Source of the DNA: Pedobacter cryotolerans
GTDB lineage: Bacteria > Bacteroidota > Bacteroidia > Sphingobacteriales > Sphingobacteriaceae
Length of the DNA stretch: 64,000 nt
NCBI RefSeq assembly: GCF_005116475.1
Contig: NZ_SWBO01000005.1
Coordinates: 248,001 to 312,000 of the forward strand
Reading direction: 5' to 3'
Made by a program: the position numbers and the translations under genes. The notes beneath the pieces are model-generated. The model saw nothing but the letters and a program-made list of their open reading frames with translations. It made no database searches and was not told the origin of the DNA. Below are positions 1 through 7,879 of the stretch, in pieces; positions within the stretch are counted from its first letter, which is position 1; each line of letters starts with the position of its first letter.

Positions 1-337
1 TGGCAGTGCCCATAATAACGTCGATTTTGTTTTTCTTCATCAAAAACTGAACGCCTTTACTCATGCCTTCTGCAACACCGCGACTACGTTTTACAACTGC
101 TGCGAAATCTGCTGTAGCTTCTGGAGCATTAATGCCGTAATCTGCAGCGTGGTTAATGTATTCGAAAACTTGAGCACTTTTTAACAAAGCTTTAGTAGGT
201 ATACAACCCCAGTTTAGGCAAATGCCTCCTAAAGACTCACGTTCTATAATTGCAGTTTTTAAACCCAATTGAGAAGCTCTTATTGCAGTAACATATCCGC
301 CCGGACCGCTACCTATTACAATTAAATCGTAGTTCAT
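1..337 (-). CDS. lpdA: Dihydrolipoyl dehydrogenase (E3), 5' part only
   Basis: This is the N-terminal 112 residues of a flavoprotein disulfide reductase; the rest lies beyond the left edge. The protein would reoxidise the lipoyl groups of 2-oxoacid dehydrogenase complexes (pyruvate, 2-oxoglutarate) with NAD+ in the cytoplasm. The sequence opens with the FAD-binding motif GSGPGG (residues 9-14) and then has the redox-active disulfide motif CLNWGC (C40 and C45) followed by IPTKALL, the classic class I signature. Translation starts at the ATG complementary to 335-337. It is transcribed away from the TonB receptor gene, so the two share the 338-669 intergenic region. A mercuric- or glutathione-reductase-type relative is possible, but the spacing and sequence around the disulfide fit E3 best. 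Confidence 0.9.
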   Translation of the reverse strand, partial: MNYDLIVIGSGPGGYVTAIRASQLGLKTAIIERESLGGICLNWGCIPTKALLKSAQVFEYINHAADYGINAPEATADFAAVVKRSRGVAEGMSKGVQFLMKKNKIDVIMGTA

Positions 338-669
338 ATTTTTAAAAAAGAAGAAAACTAAATTAATACGGTGTCAAAATTAAAAAAAATGTTGGTTAAA
401 ATAAGTTTAATGATTGCCTGTCACCTAGTTTTGACAAAAAAAAGGTTAATTAAAATGATTTAAACCAGAAAAACGGGCAAAATGCCATATTAGAAAACTA
501 TTGATAAACTGATAGTTACATAATTTAACCTGTATGTTAAGTGTTGATAAGTTTTCGGTAGAATTAATAATTATTTAACATTGGAAACAAACAAGTGAAC
601 GAAATAAATATTTACCTTTGTGGCGTTATTTTAACATATTTTAACAAAACAAAAAATAATTAAAAGAGT
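338..669. promoter_or_regulatory. Divergent intergenic region, lpdA / TonB-dependent receptor
   Basis: This 332-base AT-rich stretch lies between two divergent genes and has no credible reading frame. It contains a good Bacteroidetes -7 element for the rightward gene (listed separately). No operator or riboswitch was recognised. Confidence 0.6.
613..620 (+). promoter_or_regulatory. -7 promoter element TACCTTTG
   Basis: TACCTTTG matches the Bacteroidetes primary-sigma -7 consensus TAnnTTTG and lies 49 bases before the receptor start codon. No convincing TTTG -33 element was found at the usual spacing. Confidence 0.5.
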
Positions 670-3600
670 ATGAAGAAATCTTTACTATTAAAAATTGTAG
701 TAATTGTTCTTGCCTTTGTTGGATTTATTGGTTCTACAAATGCGCAGGTTACTACATCGTCAATGGCTGGTCTTATCAAAGACGCCAAAGGACCTTTGCC
801 TGGGGCAAGTATAAAAGCTGTCCATACCCCTTCAGGTACAACCTACGCTGTTGCTACCAACAATGATGGAAGATTTTCTATCGGCAATATGAGAGTAGGC
901 GGTCCATATACTATTGAAATCAGCTATATTGGTTTTAAAACTAGTAAAATTCAGGACATTTATTTAAAGTTAGGTGATATCTATACTTTAAATTATATGC
1001 TTGATGATTCTGGAAACACATTAAGTGAAGTTACTATTAGTGGAACTAAACCTACTGGTGTTCAACAAAAAACTGGCGCTAGTACAAACATTTCAAATCG
1101 TGATTTAGCTACTTTGCCAACTATTTCTAGAAGTATTACTGATTTTACTCGTTTAACTCCTCAAGCTAATGGTAATAGCTTTGGTGGTAGAGATGGTAGG
1201 TATAACAACATTCAAGTAGATGGAGCTAACTTAAATAACAACTTTGGTTTAAGTAATGATCCTCTTCCAGGTGGAGGTTCTCAACCTATTTCTTTAGATG
1301 CTTATGATCAAATTTCTGTAAATATTGCACCTTACGATGTAAGACAAGCAGGTTTTACAGGTGCAAACATTAGCGCGGTAACTAAAAGTGGTACCAACAC
1401 TTTTCACGGTGGTGCTTATGGTTTATATCGTGACCAAAGTTTCTTAGGAACTAATGTAGGTAGCAATGATATTTCTTCTCAAATTGTTGATTCGAAATCT
1501 CAAACTTATGGATTTACTTTAGGTGGTCCAATCATTAAAAACAAATTATTCTTCTTTGTAAATGCTGAAAAAGAAGAAAATCAAGCTCCTGGTATTGCTT
1601 TCTCACCAACAGGTGGGTCAGGTTTAGGAACGGTTTCTTCAACCACAGTAGCTGATTTAAAAACAGTTTCTGATTATTTAAATACTAAATTTGGCTACCA
1701 AACTGGAGCTTATGATAACTTTCCATCATTTGGAAGAGATAATCACAAGATTTTAGCAAAAATTGATTGGAACATTAATAACAATCATAAATTATCATTA
1801 AAATTTAGTGATTTTAGAGGTACTGATGATCAGACTTTAAATGCTACTAGTGTGCCTAATGGAGGTGGTTTTAGAGTAACTGGACAAGGAAGTGCGCTTG
1901 CAAGAGCACCTAACAATAGATTTGGTCCAAGATCATTTTCTTATGAAAATGCCAACTATGGTTTCTTAAACACGACTAGAAGTGGAACTTTAGAGCTAAA
2001 TAGTAGGTTAGGTAATAAATGGTCGAATCAGTTGTTGTTAGCTTTTACTAAAAATCAGGCAACTAGAGATTATCCAGGTGAAATTTTTCCAACAATTGAC
2101 ATTTATGATGGAACTACTGGAAATAATATCATTACTGCTGGTATGGATCCATACACTTTAAATAATGATGTTGTAAATGATGTGTATAGTTTTACAAACA
2201 ACATCACTTACAATGCTGGTAAACATAATTTCACAGCTGGTTTAACTTATGAGTATCAGAAAACTGGTAACATGTTTATGGCGCCAGCAAATAGTTATTA
2301 TGTATTTAACTCTATCAGTGATTTAGTAAATGATAGAGCACCTGCATACTTTGCATATACTTATTCATTAGTGCCTAATACCCCTGCGGTTTATTCTGCA
2401 GAGTTAAAAATTGGTCAGGCTGGTGCATATATTCAAGATGAATATAACATCACTGATAATGTGAAATTAACATTTGGTTTACGTGCTGATATGCCAATTT
2501 ATCATGAAGATCCTTTAAATAACCCAACAACGTCTAAATTAAATTTCTATGCTGATAATAACAGTACTCTAAGAAATTATACTACTGATAAATGGGCAAA
2601 TAGTAGGGTATTACTTTCTCCAAGAGTTGGTTTCAGAGCTACTTCTGATGACAAAACATTAACTTTTAGAGGTGGTATGGGAATATTTACTGGTAAAATT
2701 CCTTTTGTGTTCTTAACAAACATTCCTACTAACACAGGTATGTACCAGTTTGGTGGTGCAATTAATAATAATACACCAGCCGGAGTTGCACAATTAAATA
2801 CTATTAGATTAAATTCTAACCCAGCAGCTTACGCTAATTTGTTCCCTACTTCGGCAGGTACAAGTACTCCAGCTAACGTTGTGTTTATGGATGAAGATTT
2901 TAGATTTCCAAAGGTTTTTAGAATTAACTTAGGTGTTGATAAAAACTTAGGAAGTGGTTATATGTTTACTTTCGATGGTTTATTTACTAAAGATATCAAT
3001 GCTGTAAGAATGAGAAACGCTAACTTAACAAACCCTAATGGGATAGTTGTTGAAGGTGGCTTAACTCGTCCACGTATTGTAGGTGCTAACAGATTAAATG
3101 CTGGTGTAACATCTGCAATTGTATTAGAAAACTCTGCAAAAGGATATGCCTCATCATTAACTGCTCAGTTGAGCAAAACTTATAATAATGGTTTTTCTGG
3201 TTCAGTAGCTTATACTTTCTCTGCTGCAAAAGAAGTAACAGCTAATCCAGGTAGTCAAGCCTCATCTGTTTGGAACTCTAACCCTAATGTTGGAACTTCG
3301 AATTTCCAAGAATTAGCTAATTCAGCATATGCAATTCCACACAGAGTTGTAGCAAATATTTCTTACAGAAAAGAATACTTGAAGCACTTAGCAACAACTT
3401 TATCTGTGTTTTACGAAGGTTCTAACCAAGGTGTTTATAGTTATGTAGTGAATGGGGACATCAATGGAGATGGAAACAGTTCAGCAGATTTAATGTATAT
3501 TCCACGTGCTGGAGAAACTCTTTTCCAACAATATACTACAGGTAGTGGTGCTACTTTAAAAACTTTCACTATTGCTCAACAAGAAGCTGCTTTAGAACAG

Positions 3601-3981
3601 TTCATTAATAGCTCACCTTATTTAAGTAAAAACAGAGGTAAATTTGCAGAAAGAAATGCTGCTTTACTTCCATGGTTTAATAGAGTTGATGTTAGATTAT
3701 TACAAGATATTTTCTTCACAACTGGTAAAAATGGAAAACAAACATTACAATTTAGTGCAGATGTTATCAATGCTGCTAACTTAATCAACAAAAATTGGGG
3801 TACATACCAACGTACGATCTTAAATAATCCTTTAAGTTCTCAAGGTGTTAATGCAACAACTAATAGACCAACTTATAGATTAGCAAATTCATCTGGTGAA
3901 TTAGTAACTAATGCTTTCCAAGATGTAATTACTCCAACAAGTACTTATAGTATTCAATTAGGTTTAAGATATATATTTTAA
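670..3981 (+). CDS. Oar-like TonB-dependent outer-membrane receptor with carboxypeptidase-regulatory-like domain
   Basis: This is a 1103-residue outer-membrane beta-barrel protein. A signal peptide (about residues 1-26, ending TNAQ) precedes a carboxypeptidase-regulatory-like beta-sandwich (about 30-115), then a TonB plug (about 120-250, with NNIQVDGANLNNNFGL) and a long barrel ending in an aromatic-terminated strand (LGLRYIF). The architecture fits the Oar-like TonB-dependent receptors common in Bacteroidetes. The N-terminal extension differs from SusC in having no STN domain, and no SusD partner follows. It stands alone, between a -7 element and a strong terminator. The substrate cannot be told from sequence. 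Confidence 0.9.
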   Translation: MKKSLLLKIVVIVLAFVGFIGSTNAQVTTSSMAGLIKDAKGPLPGASIKAVHTPSGTTYAVATNNDGRFSIGNMRVGGPYTIEISYIGFKTSKIQDIYLKLGDIYTLNYMLDDSGNTLSEVTISGTKPTGVQQKTGASTNISNRDLATLPTISRSITDFTRLTPQANGNSFGGRDGRYNNIQVDGANLNNNFGLSNDPLPGGGSQPISLDAYDQISVNIAPYDVRQAGFTGANISAVTKSGTNTFHGGAYGLYRDQSFLGTNVGSNDISSQIVDSKSQTYGFTLGGPIIKNKLFFFVNAEKEENQAPGIAFSPTGGSGLGTVSSTTVADLKTVSDYLNTKFGYQTGAYDNFPSFGRDNHKILAKIDWNINNNHKLSLKFSDFRGTDDQTLNATSVPNGGGFRVTGQGSALARAPNNRFGPRSFSYENANYGFLNTTRSGTLELNSRLGNKWSNQLLLAFTKNQATRDYPGEIFPTIDIYDGTTGNNIITAGMDPYTLNNDVVNDVYSFTNNITYNAGKHNFTAGLTYEYQKTGNMFMAPANSYYVFNSISDLVNDRAPAYFAYTYSLVPNTPAVYSAELKIGQAGAYIQDEYNITDNVKLTFGLRADMPIYHEDPLNNPTTSKLNFYADNNSTLRNYTTDKWANSRVLLSPRVGFRATSDDKTLTFRGGMGIFTGKIPFVFLTNIPTNTGMYQFGGAINNNTPAGVAQLNTIRLNSNPAAYANLFPTSAGTSTPANVVFMDEDFRFPKVFRINLGVDKNLGSGYMFTFDGLFTKDINAVRMRNANLTNPNGIVVEGGLTRPRIVGANRLNAGVTSAIVLENSAKGYASSLTAQLSKTYNNGFSGSVAYTFSAAKEVTANPGSQASSVWNSNPNVGTSNFQELANSAYAIPHRVVANISYRKEYLKHLATTLSVFYEGSNQGVYSYVVNGDINGDGNSSADLMYIPRAGETLFQQYTTGSGATLKTFTIAQQEAALEQFINSSPYLSKNRGKFAERNAALLPWFNRVDVRLLQDIFFTTGKNGKQTLQFSADVINAANLINKNWGTYQRTILNNPLSSQGVNATTNRPTYRLANSSGELVTNAFQDVITPTSTYSIQLGLRYIF

Positions 3982-4002
3982 TCTTAAATGTTTAGTTTTT
4001 CA

Positions 4003-4034
4003 AAACCCGCTAGCTCTTGTTAGCGGGTTTTTTT
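4003..4034 (+). terminator. Rho-independent terminator of the receptor gene
   Basis: A 10-bp perfect stem (4003-4012 with 4021-4030, core CCCGCTA/TAGCGGG) with an 8-base loop runs into a T tract. A nearly identical copy closes the next gene at 4436-4467. Confidence 0.9.
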
Positions 4035-4086
4035 ATGGCTTAGAATATAATTAAATTGTTAGCTTTAAAAGAATAAATTTTTTAAT

Positions 4087-4416
4087 ATGAAAAAATACAT
4101 AATTACAATTTGTTGTCTTTTTGTACTATCGATATCTTCTTGCAAAAAAGATTTTGATATTAATGTAGATAAAACTTTTGTAGAGCAAGGTAGATCTGGT
4201 GGGGATTTAGGATTTGGGGGAGTAATATTACAACTATCACCTAACGGTAAAGCAGGAATATTATATGGAGGAGATTTTTTTTACAGTGGTATTTACGAAA
4301 GAAAAGGCAATAAAATTATTATGACAGAAGGGAGTAAACAAAATGAGTTTAAGATTATTTCGGAAAATGAACTAATTTATGAAGGCAATAGAAAGCTAAT
4401 TCTTGAAAATAAATAA
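4087..4416 (+). CDS. Small putative lipoprotein, function unknown
   Basis: This 109-residue protein has a short hydrophobic signal and a lipobox-like end (SISSC, cysteine at residue 19) followed by KKDFD, a usual lipoprotein start in this phylum, so it is probably a lipid-anchored envelope protein. The mature part is rich in glycine and beta-forming residues (about 30-70) and shows no family I recognise. The gene is monocistronic: it sits between two almost identical terminators (4003-4034 and 4436-4467). The SCKKD context could also mark a small secreted calycin-like or lipocalin-like domain, but that is a guess. Confidence 0.7.
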   Translation: MKKYIITICCLFVLSISSCKKDFDINVDKTFVEQGRSGGDLGFGGVILQLSPNGKAGILYGGDFFYSGIYERKGNKIIMTEGSKQNEFKIISENELIYEGNRKLILENK

Positions 4417-4435
4417 TGCAAAATAAGATTGACAT

Positions 4436-4467
4436 AAACCCGCTAGCTTTTGTTAGCGGGTTTTTTT
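4436..4467 (+). terminator. Rho-independent terminator of the small lipoprotein gene
   Basis: The stem AAACCCGCTA/TAGCGGGTTT is followed by T7. Stem and tail match the 4003-4034 terminator except in the loop, which suggests duplication of the terminator or insertion of the lipoprotein gene with a copied end. Confidence 0.9.
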
Positions 4468-4539
4468 GTACCTTTTATTTTACGTATGGTTAACAGATTT
4501 TATTCGTAATTTCATTTATCCTTATTTAAAACCATAACC

Positions 4540-5394
4540 ATGAACCAAGAAATTATTAACCTTTACGACTCATATACCCACAGCCAAATTGATAGAAAAA
4601 ACTTTATGAAAAAGTTGGCTATTTTAACAGGAAGTACTGCCTTAGCGCTTACAGTTTTGCCCATGTTAGAAAGTAATTATGCTGCTGCAGCAACAGTTAG
4701 CGATGATGAAGTGCAAAGTGAAATGATCACATTTAATGGTGTTGATGGAGAGGTAAAAGCTTTATTAGCTATGCCAAAAGGAAATAAAAAGAAGTTGGGT
4801 ACTGTGGTAGTTATTCATGAAAATAGAGGATTAACCGCACACATTAAAGATGTAACTAAAAGAGTTGCCTTGGCTGGTTTTGTTGCTTTAGGTATTGATG
4901 CACTTTCGCCATTTGGTGGCACACCAGATGATGAAGCAAAAGGAAGAGAGTTGATTAGTAAATTAGATGCTGATAAAAATTTGCAGAACTATTTAAAAGG
5001 TTTGGAGTTTTTAAGAAATCACAAAAATGGAAATGGTAAAACTGCTGTGGTTGGTTTCTGTTGGGGAGGTAGTATGGCCAATAAACTGGCAGTTGCTGAT
5101 CCTAAATTAAATGCTGCAGTGGCTTATTATGGTGCACAAGCAAAAGCAGAAGATGTGCCGAAAATAAAAGCAAGTTTAATGTTGCATTACGGACAATTAG
5201 ACGAACGCATTAATGCAGGGATACCAGTTTATGAAGCAGCTCTAAAAGAAAATAAAAAAGAGTATAAATTATTTATTTACGATGGTGTAAACCATGCATT
5301 TAATAATGATACTTCGCCAACTAGATACAATGAAGCTGCCGCTAAATTGGCTTGGCAAAGAACAATTGATTTGTTTAAAGAGAAGCTAGGTTAG
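4540..5394 (+). CDS. Dienelactone hydrolase family protein, exported
   Basis: This 284-residue alpha/beta hydrolase belongs to the dienelactone hydrolase family. The N-terminal segment has a charged patch (DRKNFMKK) before a hydrophobic stretch (about residues 27-50) ending in alanines, which suggests export. It resembles a Tat-like leader in which the twin arginine is not conserved. The hydrolase part follows from about residue 60. The nucleophile is the cysteine of GFCWGG, as in dienelactone hydrolase, with the acid in LDERI and the histidine in GVNHAF. Such enzymes open lactone or ester bonds, but the physiological substrate here is unknown. The gene is monocistronic and followed by repeats. 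Confidence 0.85.
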   Translation: MNQEIINLYDSYTHSQIDRKNFMKKLAILTGSTALALTVLPMLESNYAAAATVSDDEVQSEMITFNGVDGEVKALLAMPKGNKKKLGTVVVIHENRGLTAHIKDVTKRVALAGFVALGIDALSPFGGTPDDEAKGRELISKLDADKNLQNYLKGLEFLRNHKNGNGKTAVVGFCWGGSMANKLAVADPKLNAAVAYYGAQAKAEDVPKIKASLMLHYGQLDERINAGIPVYEAALKENKKEYKLFIYDGVNHAFNNDTSPTRYNEAAAKLAWQRTIDLFKEKLG

Positions 5395-5731
5395 TGTCGT
5401 CATTTCGAGTGAGCACGGCGACGAGAAATCTCTTCGTTAGCATCACAAATATTATGTTAAGCAGCGAAAATAACAAACAGATAACTTCAGGAAGTTTACT
5501 ATTCCAAGCTTGTGCTTGAAGTTAAGTTACTAGCTATTGTCAGTCTGAGCGTAGTCGAAGACACTTCTAATTATATTATTACTTTAAAAAGATTTCCTTC
5601 GACTACGCTCAGGATGACATCTTTTTTGAAGTCCTTGTTTTAACTCAATTAACGCTATCAGTCCTTCAACATTTTGAGATAATGTACAATTTAAGGAATG
5701 TGTTTAAAGAATGATAAATTAAAAAAACAAG
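5395..5731. repeat. Gene-free stretch with dispersed palindromic repeats
   Basis: The 337 bases between the hydrolase and purM carry two repeats. One at 5396-5437 reads CATTTCGAGTGAGCACGGCG followed by GAGAAATCTC, a form often seen scattered in Bacteroidetes genomes. The other is an inverted pair at 5539-5560 (GAGCGTAGTCGAAG) and 5597-5617 (CTTCGACTACGCTC), which can fold into a long hairpin and might end transcription from both sides. No coding potential was seen. Confidence 0.75.
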
Positions 5732-6919
5732 TTAATTATAAACGAACTCCCCAAATTCGCTGTGAATAGTTACCTGCTTTTGGCTTCCGTTTTCTACTCT
5801 ACCAATAATTTGTGCGTCGATGTTAAAACTTTTTGAAATGGCAATAATATCATCAGCAATTTCAGCTGGTACATAGATTTCCATTCTATGGCCCATGTTA
5901 AATACTTTGTACATTTCTTTCCAATCAGTTGCAGATTGCTCCTGAATCAGTTTAAATAGAGGCGGAACAGGGAATAGATTGTCTTTAATCACATTAACAT
6001 CATCATTGATAAAATGCAAAACTTTGGTTTGTGCACCACCGCTGCAATGCACTAAGCCATGTATTTGATTTCTATATTGATCTAAAACTTTTTTAATTAC
6101 CGGGGCATAGGTGCGAGTAGGAGAGAGTACTAATTTGCCAGCTGTCATGCTGAGCGAAGTCGAAGCATCTATGGTAACTTCATCTGTTAATTTTTTACCA
6201 CCAGAAAAAACCAAATCAAATGGAACAGCTGGGTCGAAACTTTCTGGATAGGTATTAGCGATTGATTTTTCGAAAACATCATGACGGGCAGAAGTTAAAC
6301 CATTTGAGCCCATACCGCCGTTGTATTCGCTTTCGTAAGTTGCTTGTCCGTAAGATGCTAAACCAACAATTACATCACCATTTTGTATGGTATGGTTGCT
6401 AATCACTTCAGCTCTTTTCATGCGGCAAGTAACTGTAGAATCTACAATAATTGTTCTAACTAAATCGCCAACATCGGCAGTTTCTCCGCCAGTGCTAAAA
6501 ATAGAAATACCAAGCTCACGTAGCTCGGCTAAAATTTCTTCGGTACCGTTAATTATTGCGGCTATAACTTCGCCAGGTATTAGGTTTTTATTACGCCCAA
6601 TTGTAGATGATAGCAAGATGTTTTCTGTAGCACCAACACAAATTAAATCATCCAAATTCATGATGATGGCATCTTGAGCGATACCTTTCCATACAGAAAT
6701 ATCTCCAGTATCTTTCCAATAGGTATAAGCTAATGACGATTTTGTACCAGCGCCATCGGCATGCATAATGTTGCAATAGTTTTCATCACCCCCTAAAATA
6801 TCTGGAATGATTTTACAAAATGCTTGAGGAAAAATGCCTTTGTCAATATTTTTGATTGCAGCATGTACATCTTCTTTGGATGCAGAAACGCCACGTTGGT
6901 TGTACCTGTTATCGCTCAT
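5732..6919 (-). CDS. purM: Phosphoribosylformylglycinamidine cyclo-ligase (AIR synthase)
   Basis: This 395-residue cytoplasmic enzyme closes the imidazole ring of purines, converting FGAM to AIR with ATP. It has the PurM/HypE-type layout, with an N-terminal ATP-binding part (ADGAGTKSSLAY, IAQDAIIMNLDDL) and a C-terminal part with LSPTRTYAPV and GLVHCSGGAQTKV. It is the Bacteroidetes form, longer than the 345-residue E. coli enzyme. At about residues 258-267 the protein reads ASTSLSMT, encoded by a perfect-looking half of the dispersed repeat (6143-6170), so this loop is repeat-derived. purL lies 6.5 kb away on the same strand, not in an operon with it. Confidence 0.92.
   Translation of the reverse strand: MSDNRYNQRGVSASKEDVHAAIKNIDKGIFPQAFCKIIPDILGGDENYCNIMHADGAGTKSSLAYTYWKDTGDISVWKGIAQDAIIMNLDDLICVGATENILLSSTIGRNKNLIPGEVIAAIINGTEEILAELRELGISIFSTGGETADVGDLVRTIIVDSTVTCRMKRAEVISNHTIQNGDVIVGLASYGQATYESEYNGGMGSNGLTSARHDVFEKSIANTYPESFDPAVPFDLVFSGGKKLTDEVTIDASTSLSMTAGKLVLSPTRTYAPVIKKVLDQYRNQIHGLVHCSGGAQTKVLHFINDDVNVIKDNLFPVPPLFKLIQEQSATDWKEMYKVFNMGHRMEIYVPAEIADDIIAISKSFNIDAQIIGRVENGSQKQVTIHSEFGEFVYN
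6143..6170. repeat. Dispersed repeat unit inside purM
   Basis: The plus strand reads TCATGCTGAGCGAAGTCGAA followed by GCATC, the same core as the intergenic palindromes at 5539-5617 and 7073-7228. It lies in frame within purM and encodes DASTSLSMTA just before the conserved GKLVLSPTRTY block. Confidence 0.75.
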
Positions 6920-7084
6920 AATTGCTGCAAAGATAAGTTATTAAGCTGAAAGACTAAAGCCGAAAGGCCAAAGATTGAGATAGAATTAAAGATTGTTTAA
7001 AGGTTTTTTGAAAATCAATTTCAGCAGTTCTTACCAATGTTAGTCGGGCTTTTTGCTTCAATCTTTTTATTGCCCTTCGACTAC

Positions 7085-7214
7085 CTGCCTACCGCAGGTA
7101 CAATGTCATTAAGTTAAGAAAAATTAACACGTTGGCGGGGACGCCAACATAAGAAATTTCCAGCGTTGGCGTCCCCGCCAAGGCTTAACTTAATGACATT
7201 GACTGCAGCCAGGC
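7085..7214. repeat. Nested palindromic element (MITE-like) inside an older repeat
   Basis: The common repeat core CTTCGACTAC|GCTCAGGGTGACA is split: its halves lie at 7073-7084 and 7215-7228. The 130 intervening bases form a compound palindrome. Outer arms of 18 bp (7101-7118 and 7184-7201, CAATGTCATTAAGTTAAG type) are perfect, and inner GC-rich arms of 17 bp (7132-7148 and 7165-7181) are also perfect. This looks like a small non-autonomous mobile palindrome that inserted into a resident repeat. No transposase is present nearby. Confidence 0.7.
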
Positions 7215-7561
7215 GCTCAGGGTGACATAAAAAGTATTTCCGCGTCAATCCCGTTTATTAAACTCGGGCTTTTACACCTAGCAACCAAACATAGCTGCAT
7301 AGGTTTTGGTTTGATAAACCTTCAGCCACAGCTGACAGGTATTATAGCGAATGCTTTTTTCGCTAAACTTACTTGGTCGGGTCGTCATGCTGAATTTTTC
7401 AGTAGCTTATATTGATTTTTGTCTTCAAGATAGCTTCGCTGTTTATTTCAGCATCTGTTTGGCATGAAAGACCCTGACCTGTAGCGAAGCGGAAAGCTAC
7501 GCAGTAAAATAAATTCAGGATGACGAAGAAGTTAACCTTTTTGGAGCGATATTTTTTAGTT

Positions 7562-7608
7562 AAACTTACGAAGTCTATTTGCACATTGCCTGTAGACTTC
7601 GTAAGTTT
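7562..7608. repeat. Perfect 16-bp inverted repeat
   Basis: AAACTTACGAAGTCTA at 7562-7577 is exactly complementary to 7593-7608, with a 15-base spacer. It is one of the palindromes of the repeat cluster. Confidence 0.8.
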
Positions 7609-7832
7609 TGAGCTAAACTTCTTTTACACCTAGCAACGAAACATAACAGCAAAGGTATTGCATTTTAAACCTTATTGAAGCGGTATCTCCCGATTTTTCA
7701 TCGGGAATAAAGCAGAAAGAAGGACTAGCTTTGATTGTTGAAGGCAATTGCTTTTCTGAAAGTGAATATAGTGACAGACTTTTTGCATTACGATACCCAA
7801 TCAAGTTGGGTATGACGAGACCATAAACAAAA

Positions 7833-7860
7833 AAGGCGTTCCGAATAATCGAAACGCCTA
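7833..7860 (-). terminator. Rho-independent terminator of glnN
   Basis: Read on the minus strand, AGGCGTT (complement of 7853-7859) and AACGCCT (complement of 7834-7840) form a stem followed by a run of T. It lies 20 bases beyond the glnN stop codon. Confidence 0.85.
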
Positions 7861-7879
7861 AACCTTAGGGAAAAATAAA

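Larger units (their letters stand above)
6920..7879. repeat. Palindromic repeat cluster upstream of purM
   Basis: This 960-base region has no credible gene. It holds several separate repeats: an interrupted repeat with a nested palindrome (7073-7228); an inverted pair CGTCATGCTGAATTT/AAATTCAGGATGACG (7383-7397 and 7511-7525); a perfect 16-bp inverted pair at 7562-7577 and 7593-7608; two related copies of a TTTTACACCTAGCAAC motif (about 7269 and 7622); and a TCTCCCGATTTTTCATCGGGA hairpin-like segment near 7684, which has a degenerate relative at about 18,378. The last 30 bases are the glnN terminator. Short reading frames here are by-products of the repeats. Confidence 0.8.

Noticed and set aside
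7399..7804. Short minus-strand reading frames at 7399-7584 and 7613-7804
   Set aside because: They lie in palindromic repeats, have odd composition and no ribosome-binding or family support, so they are by-products of the repeats.
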